A stretch of 64,000 nt of DNA from Polyangiaceae bacterium (GTDB taxonomy: Bacteria > Myxococcota_A > Polyangia > Polyangiales > Polyangiaceae). A program made the position numbers and the translations under genes. Shown here piece by piece: positions 43,778-50,252 of the stretch. Location of the stretch: the NCBI GenBank assembly GCA_025936045.1, contig JAICUB010000037.1, forward strand, positions 1-64,000. The letters are read 5' to 3'. The notes beneath the pieces were generated by a model. That model was not told the origin of the DNA, did no database searches, and was given only the letters and a program-made list of their open reading frames with translations. Position 1 is the stretch's first letter; each line of letters starts with the position of its first letter.

Positions 43778-44482
43778 TTAGTATCCGGAGTGTACGCTGT
43801 AATCACCGCGTCGCGTGTCGAGCGCGAGGTAGCTGAGCTGCCCTTCGCTGCACGAGCCGCTGTTCAGGTAGAGGCGGTTGCCGTGCTCGGCGCGCGTCGC
43901 GAGGTGCGTGTGGCCCGTGACCATGACGTCCACGTCGCGGTTTGCCGCACGACCCATCCATGCGCGCTGGAAGGAACAGCGCTTCGCGTCCAGGGAGAAG
44001 CCCCCGCGCATCGTGTCGAGCTCGTTCGCGAGGCGGTAGACGGGGTCGAGGTGCATGCGCCGGAGCCATCCGCCGAGCCAAACGCCGAACTCGGAGGCAC
44101 TTTGCCGCTCGGTCACGAGCGGGTCGCCCTGGTGGCCGTGCGTGAAGAGCAGGCGCACGCCGTCGGCGCGAAACGTGAGCTCTTCCGGGACGCCGAAATG
44201 CCGGCTCACGAGGTCGTGATTGCCGTGAACCTGCAGGTACTTCGGGCGGCGGAAGCGCTCCGCGAGCTCGCGGTGCGCGTCTTGCGCGGCCTTGAGCTCA
44301 CCCGCTTGGTCGCCCATGAGGGTGCCCGTCAGCGTTTCCCAAATGTCCCCGAGCAACACGACGAACTCGAAGCCGTCTTCGAGGAAGCTCAAAAAACCGA
44401 GGAACTCAGCGTCGTCGTGGCCGAACCCGTCGGTGGGTCCGCGTCGACCGAGGTGCAGGTCGGATATGACAGCAATCTGCAT
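43778..44482 (-). CDS. Calcineurin-like metallophosphoesterase
   Basis: The 234-residue enzyme has the five metal motifs of the family: ISDLHLG, LLGDIWE, GNHDLV, FTHGHQGDP and VTGHTHLAT. The layout and length resemble UDP-2,3-diacylglucosamine pyrophosphatase (LpxH) and related proteins, but the central segment is not diagnostic, so the substrate is left open. It appears to be the first gene of the four-gene minus-strand set ending with the small lipoprotein, and lies 58 bases after the stop of the DMATS-like gene. Confidence 0.9.
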   Translation of the reverse strand: MQIAVISDLHLGRRGPTDGFGHDDAEFLGFLSFLEDGFEFVVLLGDIWETLTGTLMGDQAGELKAAQDAHRELAERFRRPKYLQVHGNHDLVSRHFGVPEELTFRADGVRLLFTHGHQGDPLVTERQSASEFGVWLGGWLRRMHLDPVYRLANELDTMRGGFSLDAKRCSFQRAWMGRAANRDVDVMVTGHTHLATRAEHGNRLYLNSGSCSEGQLSYLALDTRRGDYSVHSGY

Positions 44483-44540
44483 GACCGCCTCGCTTGGCTT
44501 GCGACGGGTCCGGCCCGTCGCGACTCATGCTCGAATGCAA

Positions 44541-45644
44541 TTAGAGTGCCCCGGTGACGAGTCCGTGTTTTCGCCGAAAGAGTTCGGAAACATGCGGCCT
44601 GCGCGGACTCGAAATCGCATGTGCCTCGGGCGCGAGGCAGACCGACACGCGTGTGCCGTAAGCGTCGGGCCTGAGCGCCACGCTGCTCAAGAGCCCGCGT
44701 CCCATTTCGAGAGGGCGCTGCGCGGTCGCTTCGACGGCGTTCCGGAGCAGGGGGGCTCGCTCCCCGACGAGCTCGCTCACGCGGAGGAGCGCCTCGGCGT
44801 CGTTCACGGTGTAGGCGCGCACCGGCACTTCGACCGTCACTTCCGCCGCGTCGTGCGGCGAACCAAACGAGTGGCACGTGACGAGCGGACTCGCGTCGAA
44901 CGGCCCGTCGAACCCCGTGAGCGTCTCGACCCAGCGCCGCGCGAGTCCAGGCGTGTAGCCGCTTTCGTCGCGAACGAGGGCGTCGATCTCCGAGGCGCTG
45001 ACGCGCGGATGAGCGACGTGAATGCCGACCTTGGCGTTCGGTCGTGCGGAGAGCTCGAGCGAGACGCCGATGAGCTCGCTCGTCGCGTGGAGCTTCGGCG
45101 CGAGCTCTTGCCAAGCGTAATCGGCGCCGAGCGCCGCGAGCGTCTCCCGCACGAGCTCGGGCGCGCGCACGGTACCCGACGCCCGCGGGTTCAACAGCAC
45201 CTCGAACGCGAGCGCACCGCCCGGTCCGAGCGTGCCCGCGTGCATGAGCGCGAAGCTCGCGGAGGAGCGGCCCGGAGCGAAGCGCGTGGCGACGCGCTCG
45301 AAGCGGCGGATATCGACGCCCGGCAGCGCGCCGAGCGCGCGGGTGAGCTCGACGCCGGCGCGCCACGCGTCATCGAGCTCGAACGGCGCGCCGCGCGTCT
45401 CGGCGAGCACTCGCAAGCTCGGGCCCGTCGCCGTGAAGGCGAGCGCGAGCTCGAAGGGCGTTCCGTCGTCCGTGAGCGTGCTCGCCCAGCGCGGCATCGG
45501 TCCGAGCTCGAGCGCGCCGAAGCTCGGCGCGACTAGATCGAAGAGCCGCGTCACTTCCGGCGTGAGCTCGGCCAGGCCCACCGCGCGCGCGAGCGTCTGG
45601 CTCTTCATGTGTCCGAATTCGCGGTAGGTAGGGGGTCGGAGCAT
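44541..45644 (-). CDS. Possible ABBA/DMATS-type prenyltransferase-like protein
   Basis: The 367-residue soluble protein has no signal peptide. Features that recall bacterial DMATS (aromatic prenyltransferases) are an N-terminal helix motif TYREFGHMKSQTLARAVGL, then STLTDDGTPFELALAF and LRVLAE. Spaced beta-strand pairs follow (ISLEL-like SLELSARPNAKVGIHVAH, EVTVEVPVRAYTV, TRVSVCLAPEA), as in the repeated ABBA barrel. The length also fits (about 370-400). The proposed role is prenyl transfer to an aromatic substrate. This is a pattern-based call without a search; an unrelated family of unknown function is possible. I chose ATG 45644 to keep the N-terminal helix; 45680 (GTG) and 45608 are alternatives. 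No biosynthetic genes flank it. Confidence 0.45.
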   Translation of the reverse strand: MLRPPTYREFGHMKSQTLARAVGLAELTPEVTRLFDLVAPSFGALELGPMPRWASTLTDDGTPFELALAFTATGPSLRVLAETRGAPFELDDAWRAGVELTRALGALPGVDIRRFERVATRFAPGRSSASFALMHAGTLGPGGALAFEVLLNPRASGTVRAPELVRETLAALGADYAWQELAPKLHATSELIGVSLELSARPNAKVGIHVAHPRVSASEIDALVRDESGYTPGLARRWVETLTGFDGPFDASPLVTCHSFGSPHDAAEVTVEVPVRAYTVNDAEALLRVSELVGERAPLLRNAVEATAQRPLEMGRGLLSSVALRPDAYGTRVSVCLAPEAHAISSPRRPHVSELFRRKHGLVTGAL

Positions 45645-45775
45645 GCCGGTGTCAGTCGGTGACCCTGCGTTCAGTGTCACTACCCGAACGGGCCGGGCGG
45701 CCCGGGCCTTAACCCCCTGGCACTAGTTTTCGCGAGAAAGTCGAGCATGACCGGGGGCTTTTCCCCGCCTGAACC

Positions 45776-45804
45776 TTGACGGCCTCGGGGGCAGGCGGTA
45801 AGAG
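45776..45804 (+). promoter_or_regulatory. Candidate rplC promoter with near-leaderless start
   Basis: TTGACG (45776-45781) and TAAGAG (45799-45804) are separated by 17 bases. Transcription would start near 45811, only about 7 bases before the rplC ATG at 45818. The bases just before the ATG (GCCCACCC) contain no Shine-Dalgarno, which agrees with a leaderless message. Confidence 0.4.
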
Positions 45805-45817
45805 CGCCGGCCCACCC

Positions 45818-46486
45818 ATGAACCAGCACCCCGGCGTTATCGGCAGGAAGCTCGGAATGACCCAGATCTTCGGCGAGGACGGTACCGTCACCGCCTGCAC
45901 TGTGGTCGAAGCGGCGACCGTCGTCGTGGCCAAGCGGACCGTCGAAAAGGACGGCTACAGCGCGCTCGTCCTCGGCCTCGGTGAGCTGCCCGAGAAGCGC
46001 GCGAACAAGCCGAGCGCCGCCTTCTTCAAGAAGGCCAACGTGACCCCGAAGCAGACGCTGCGCGAGCTCCGCTGCGCGCCCGAGTTCGCTGCAAGCCTCG
46101 AGGTGGGTCAGCCGCTGAAGCTCGAGAGCCTCTTCGAAGAGGGGCAGCTCGTGGACGTTCAAGGCATCACGCGCGGCCGCGGCTTCACGGGTGTCATGCG
46201 CCGCCACAACTTCAAGGGTTACCGCATGACGCACGGTACCCACGAGTACCGCCGTCACGGTGGCTCGATCGGCACCCGCATGACGCCGGGCCGCGTGAAG
46301 CTCGGCCAGAAGATGCCGGGCCACTACGGCAATGAGACGGTCAGCATCTTGAACCAGCGCGTGGCGAAGGTTCTTACCGAGCAAAACCTGGTGCTCGTCG
46401 CGGGCGCGATCCCGGGCGCGCGCGGCTGCCTCGTCGTCGTCCGCGGCGCCATCAAGCGCGCCGGCGGCAAGAAGAAGGCGGCGTAA
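45818..46486 (+). CDS. rplC: 50S ribosomal protein L3
   Basis: L3 binds near the 3' end of 23S rRNA and starts 50S assembly. The 222-residue protein matches throughout: VIGRKLGMTQIF at the N terminus, the loop signature FTGVMRRHNFKGYRMTHGTHEYRR, GSIGTRMTPGRVKLGQKMPGHYGN and the final VLVAGAIPGARGCLVVVRGA. I chose ATG 45818; an upstream in-frame GTG falls on the candidate promoter. Unusually, neither rpsJ nor rplD flanks it: the neighbours are a DMATS-like gene and a SnoaL-like gene. So L3 here is outside the S10 operon or is a second copy. Confidence 0.97.
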   Translation: MNQHPGVIGRKLGMTQIFGEDGTVTACTVVEAATVVVAKRTVEKDGYSALVLGLGELPEKRANKPSAAFFKKANVTPKQTLRELRCAPEFAASLEVGQPLKLESLFEEGQLVDVQGITRGRGFTGVMRRHNFKGYRMTHGTHEYRRHGGSIGTRMTPGRVKLGQKMPGHYGNETVSILNQRVAKVLTEQNLVLVAGAIPGARGCLVVVRGAIKRAGGKKKAA

Positions 46487-46507
46487 GGGCTCGGCCCGCC
46501 GCGCCCG

Positions 46508-46912
46508 TCATTCCTTCGCTTCGCCCGTGAGGGCCATGACGGCTCGCCAGCCCGCGTACGCGCGGAGGCTCTGGATCTTGCCGTCCTTCACGTCGATGAC
46601 GTCCACGGAAAACGGCTCCGCGCTCGATGCCGCGCTCGTGTACTCGACCACGACCGTGTGACCTGAAACGAGCGGCGGGCCGTGGCCGCCCCATGGCGTC
46701 CCCCGCTTCAGGAGCTCTCGCAGGAGTTCCCGAATCTCAGCGTGACCTCGGCACACGCCGTCCTTTCGGTGGAAGACGCGTGCGACGAGATAGCTCTCGA
46801 TCGTCGCGTCCTCCGCGAAGAGCCCAACGATGCCTTCGAGGTCCTTACGCCCGAAGGCCGCCACCATGGCGCTCACGATGCCGCTCGCGCCCGTCCCTTG
46901 CTCGTCTTTCAT
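46508..46912 (-). CDS. SnoaL/DUF4440-like small protein
   Basis: The 134-residue protein shows the NTF2-like pattern: AMVAAFGRKDLEGIVGLFAE, DATIESYL, CRGHAEIRELLRELL, then beta strands ending in VIDVKDGKIQSLRAYAGW. Such domains bind small ligands or act as simple isomerases; no function can be set. I chose ATG 46912 because GAGGAG lies 9 bases before it; ATG 46933 would add seven residues and lacks a site. It is convergent with rplC (21 bases between stops) and lies downstream of lgt. Confidence 0.8.
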   Translation of the reverse strand: MKDEQGTGASGIVSAMVAAFGRKDLEGIVGLFAEDATIESYLVARVFHRKDGVCRGHAEIRELLRELLKRGTPWGGHGPPLVSGHTVVVEYTSAASSAEPFSVDVIDVKDGKIQSLRAYAGWRAVMALTGEAKE

Positions 46913-46993
46913 GAGCTCATCTCCTCGTGCCATCGACGAGAGGAGGACACGCGGCGGGCAAGCAATGTGACCGCGGGGCCGAAGCTCGGCGGC

Positions 46994-48343
46994 TCAATCT
47001 CGCCGGCGCTTGAGGGCGCCCTTGTCGTCGAACTCGGCAGCCACGTCGGGGTCGACGTGGGCTGACTCCGCGGCGGCCTCGTCGTCGTGATCGTGATCAT
47101 GGTCGTGATCATGATCGTGATCATGGTCGTGATCATGGTCGTGATCATGGTCGTGATCATGGTCGTGATCATGGTCGTGATCATGGTCATGATCATCGTC
47201 GTCGTCGTGAACGTGGTCCGCTTGCTCGAGCTCGGACTCGGAGTCCTCGGCCTCGTCGTCGTCCGCTTCGACCTTACGCGCCTTCTTGCGCTTCTTTCGG
47301 CGCTTCTTGCGTTCGACCGGATCTTCCTCGAGCTCGACGCTCTTGCCGCTCGGCCACCCCACGGGGATTCGTTTCCGGAACGCGAGCACGAGGCCGACGA
47401 CGCCGATCAGGATACCGGGCAGACTCAACACCTGACCCATGTCGATCGGGAGCCCGAGCGGCTTGCCGCCGTTGCCCTCGAACTCCTTGTAGAATTCGAC
47501 GCAAAAACGGCCGATGAAATAGAGCAGAAAGAAGAGCGAGATCAGCGCGCCGCGCGGCCGCTTTTCACGGCCGAGCATGCGATCGAAGACGTAGAGCGCG
47601 CCGAGCACGAAAAGGCCGAGGAACATCTCGGCGATTTGCGTCGGGTAGCGTAGCGGGATCTGCTTGAACTGCCCGAGGTCGACCGCGCGCTGGTCTTCGC
47701 TGTAACGGAGGAAGCGAACGCCCCAGGATTGATCGGGCACGACGCGCCCGACGATCTCGGAATTGAGCAGGTTTCCGAGGCGCACGAGCGAGGCCCCGAG
47801 CGCGGCAGAGAACGCGAAGCGATCGGCTCCCTCGACGAAGGGAACACCGCGCCGCCGCGTGAACACGAACATCGCGAGGATGAGACCGACCACCGCGCCG
47901 TGGCTCGCGAGGCCGCCCGTCCAGATCTTGAAGATCCACGCCGGATCGTCGATCGCCTTTCGCAGGTCGTAAAAGAGGACGTGCCCGAGCCGCGCGCCGA
48001 CGAGCACGCCGAGCACGCCGTAAACGATGAAATCGCCCGCGTCGTCCTCCGGGCCCCCGCCGCGCTCGATCTGCCATTTGAGGAGCGCATAGCCGCCCAG
48101 AAAGACGGCGACGAAGAGCATGCTGTAGTAGCGAAGCTCGAGCCCCTTATCCATGAACTTCCACGCGACGAACGCGAGGAGCGCGAAGAGCACGCCGGTC
48201 GAGGTGTGGTCGCCCCCCTTGTGGCGCATGCCCTGAAAGAAGCTGTAGAGGGCAATGACGCTCGCGACGCCGATGACCGCCGCCTGCGGCACGACGAGGA
48301 AGACCGGATCGAGGTTCCACTCTATGGACGGCAGAAGCGACAT
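46994..48343 (-). CDS. lgt: Prolipoprotein diacylglyceryl transferase Lgt with His-Asp-repeat tail
   Basis: Lgt attaches diacylglycerol to the lipobox Cys of prolipoproteins in the inner membrane. About seven hydrophobic segments are seen. Conserved motifs are GGLASHGAVVG (catalytic His), LVRLGNLLNSEIVG (Lgt signature) and YPTQIAEMFLG. The 449-residue protein is about 150 residues longer than usual. After the last membrane segment come a Lys/Arg stretch (ERKKRRKKRKKARK), an acidic stretch (DDDEAEDSESE) and about 18 alternating His-Asp pairs, then a short end. The tail is probably cytoplasmic and should bind metals. I chose ATG 48343 (MSLLPSIEWNLD). It lies 19 bases after the SMUG1-type gene. 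The many lipoproteins here are its substrates. Confidence 0.95.
   Translation of the reverse strand: MSLLPSIEWNLDPVFLVVPQAAVIGVASVIALYSFFQGMRHKGGDHTSTGVLFALLAFVAWKFMDKGLELRYYSMLFVAVFLGGYALLKWQIERGGGPEDDAGDFIVYGVLGVLVGARLGHVLFYDLRKAIDDPAWIFKIWTGGLASHGAVVGLILAMFVFTRRRGVPFVEGADRFAFSAALGASLVRLGNLLNSEIVGRVVPDQSWGVRFLRYSEDQRAVDLGQFKQIPLRYPTQIAEMFLGLFVLGALYVFDRMLGREKRPRGALISLFFLLYFIGRFCVEFYKEFEGNGGKPLGLPIDMGQVLSLPGILIGVVGLVLAFRKRIPVGWPSGKSVELEEDPVERKKRRKKRKKARKVEADDDEAEDSESELEQADHVHDDDDDHDHDHDHDHDHDHDHDHDHDHDHDHDHDHDHDHDHDDEAAAESAHVDPDVAAEFDDKGALKRRRD
47087..47200. repeat. 12-bp tandem repeat encoding the His-Asp tract of Lgt
   Basis: The unit GTGATCATGGTC (plus strand) or close variants is repeated across 47087-47200. 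It reads on the minus strand as His-Asp codon pairs with alternating CAC/CAT and GAC/GAT. Slippage by one unit adds or removes four residues without changing frame. Confidence 0.9.
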
Positions 48344-48362
48344 ACTGGGGCCCGGGACTACA

Positions 48363-49100
48363 TCAACACCCGCGAGTTGGCGAGGATTCCGGCAAAATGA
48401 TGCCCGTTTGCCGCAGCTCTTCGGCGGCGAGGCGCTCCCAGCCCTGATTGGCCCGCGGGCTTGCCGGGCTTGGATGGAGGATACAGCCGACGCGCACCCC
48501 GCTTTCGCCGAGCACGGCTCGAGCGCGCGCTTGCGCGAACGCGCCGACGCCAATCACGTACTTCGGCTCGAGCTCGCCGACGATACGCTCGAGCGCGCGG
48601 TCGCACGCCGCGAAGAGCGACGCCTGCTCGGCCTTCGGTAGCTTGTCGGGCGTGCGGTTCTTCGAAGACTCTTCGACGAACGCGAGCGGGCAATAGTTGA
48701 CGACGAAGAAGCGTTCGAAGAAGCGCTCCGGGACGCCGAAGGTCGCTCGCGCGAACCCCCAGAGCCTTCGCCCGCTCACTTCGCCGCGCGGGCAATCGAA
48801 GCCGAGCACGGGGCGCGCGGGGTGCTCGCGCGGCGGGCGCTTCACTTTGGCGCTCACGCCGAGCCAGTCGCGCACGAGCTCCACATCGCCGAACGGCACG
48901 CCCGTCTGAACCATGCCGAAGGGCCCCGGGTTCATCCCGAGCAAGATCACCTGCTTCTTCCCGCGACCCCAGCGCTCGAGATACGCGGCGTGCGCGTCCC
49001 ACGCGTAATCGAGCGGGTTATAGACGTACGCGACGGGCGGCGCGAACGAGAGCTTCTTCATCGCCTTCGCGAGGTCGCGACTGATATCGACGAGTGACAC
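48363..49100 (-). CDS. SMUG1-type uracil-DNA glycosylase
   Basis: This enzyme removes uracil (and related damaged bases) from DNA. The 245-residue protein has the SMUG1 motif LGMNPGPFGMVQTGVPFG and VRDWLGV, then CPRGEVSGRRLWGFA, the NYCPLAFVEE strand and the second catalytic motif HPSPASPRANQGW. SMUG1 is mainly known from animals; bacterial members are a minority, and here the motifs are close to the animal form. It is followed after 19 bases by lgt, probably one transcript. A 17-bp palindrome lies in the divergent region upstream. Confidence 0.92.
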   Translation of the reverse strand: MSLVDISRDLAKAMKKLSFAPPVAYVYNPLDYAWDAHAAYLERWGRGKKQVILLGMNPGPFGMVQTGVPFGDVELVRDWLGVSAKVKRPPREHPARPVLGFDCPRGEVSGRRLWGFARATFGVPERFFERFFVVNYCPLAFVEESSKNRTPDKLPKAEQASLFAACDRALERIVGELEPKYVIGVGAFAQARARAVLGESGVRVGCILHPSPASPRANQGWERLAAEELRQTGIILPESSPTRGC

Positions 49101-49268
49101 GGCGGAGAGAGCTTAGCTGCGCGTCCGACCGAGTGGGCCGTTGGGCGCAGAGGACGCCGAAAGTGCCACCCTTGCCCACATACGCCGACCTCGCACGGCC
49201 TGCTCTTCGCCGTTCTGTCCAAAGTTGCCACTCACGAAACCGGCCCGTGACGTGTTAGAAGAGTTGTC

Positions 49269-49285
49269 CCTGACAAGCTGTCAGG
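49269..49285. promoter_or_regulatory. 17-bp palindrome between SMUG1-type and FHA genes
   Basis: CCTGACA and TGTCAGG are perfect inverted arms around AGC. It lies in the 279-bp divergent region, 169 bases before the SMUG1-type start and 95 before the FHA gene start, and looks like a dimeric repressor or activator site. It does not match the LexA boxes I know. Confidence 0.4.
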
Positions 49286-49379
49286 TATCTCGGAATGAGA
49301 TGCCTTCCGGTCGGGTGAGTGCTCACTCTTCCGCAACTTCGGCACGAGAACCTGCGATGCTCTCGCCGAGCCGGGGAAC

Positions 49380-50252
49380 ATGTACACCAAGAAGAAGACG
49401 AGTGAGAGCGGGGTTACCCGCATCGAGACGGGCCTCGCGAGCGGCGGCGACGGCCTCGCGATCGAGCACGCCGGGCGCCTTCACCTCATCGGTACGCGCC
49501 CGTTCGTGATCGGGCGCTCGCCGACCTCGGATCTCGTCATCGACCACGCCGCGGTGTCGCGCCGGCACGCGCGCGTCGTGCGCGTCAAAGGCGGTTATCT
49601 GATCGAGGATCTCGCTAGCCGGAACGGCGTGTGCATCGACGCCCGCGCGATCGAGCAGGCGTCGCCCATCGTTCCGGGCATGGTGCTCACCTTCGGCGAC
49701 GTGTCCGTCGTCGTACGCACGGCCCGGCGCAGCGCGCTGCGCGTACCCTCGTTCGCCGAGGAAGAAGAGGACGACACGGTCGTCGGCACGCTGAGTGAAG
49801 ACACGAACCCGGTGGACGGCCTGCTCCTCTTCATGACGAGCGTGGACGAGGCGCTCTTGAAGGGCGAAACGCGCAACGCCGAGCGCGCCTTCGCGCGCCA
49901 TCTCGGCCGCGCCGCGGAGGGTGCGGCCCAGCGCGGCAAGCTCGACCCCGGCGTCGCGCAGACCGTCGCGCTGCTCTCCCTGCGCCTCGGTGAAGCGACT
50001 TCCAGCAGCGCTTGGCTCGACTTCGTCGTTCGCCTCTATTCGGCGACGGCCACGGTGGTTCCACTCACGGTCGTCAACGCGATGCAGGCGCTCGCGCGCA
50101 AGCTCGGCGGGGTGGATCGCAGCGCGCTCCGCCAATACGCGACCATCCTCGAAGAGCGCGCCGGTGAGCTCACGATCGAGGAGCGCTGCGTCCTCGATCG
50201 TCTTGCGGCGCTCGCGGCGTCGCGCTTCCAGCGCTCACGTGCCGTCGGCTGA
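49380..50252 (+). CDS. FHA-domain protein
   Basis: The 290-residue cytosolic protein begins with a phosphothreonine-binding FHA domain (about 30-112): FVIGRSPTSDLVIDHAAVSR, then RRHARV, LEDLASRNG-type (IEDLASRNGVCID). A short acidic linker (AEEEEDDTVVGTLSED) follows. The C-terminal half of about 160 residues is helical (VDEALLKGETRNAERAFARH, then LRQYATILEERAGEL) and may be a protein-protein module. It probably reads phosphorylation by a Hanks-type kinase. GGGGA lies 5 bases before the ATG. Its 3' end overlaps the convergent membrane protein gene by 18 bases. Confidence 0.88.
   Translation: MYTKKKTSESGVTRIETGLASGGDGLAIEHAGRLHLIGTRPFVIGRSPTSDLVIDHAAVSRRHARVVRVKGGYLIEDLASRNGVCIDARAIEQASPIVPGMVLTFGDVSVVVRTARRSALRVPSFAEEEEDDTVVGTLSEDTNPVDGLLLFMTSVDEALLKGETRNAERAFARHLGRAAEGAAQRGKLDPGVAQTVALLSLRLGEATSSSAWLDFVVRLYSATATVVPLTVVNAMQALARKLGGVDRSALRQYATILEERAGELTIEERCVLDRLAALAASRFQRSRAVG

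Noticed and set aside
45715..45730. TGGCAC followed by a TT-rich stretch as a sigma-54 promoter before rplC
   Set aside because: The second element reads TTCGC rather than TTGC, and a better sigma-70-type pair is placed next to the gene.
49269..49285. LexA box upstream of the uracil-DNA glycosylase gene
   Set aside because: The palindrome does not match SOS-box consensus sequences that I know for Gram-negative bacteria, so it is listed only as an unknown operator candidate.
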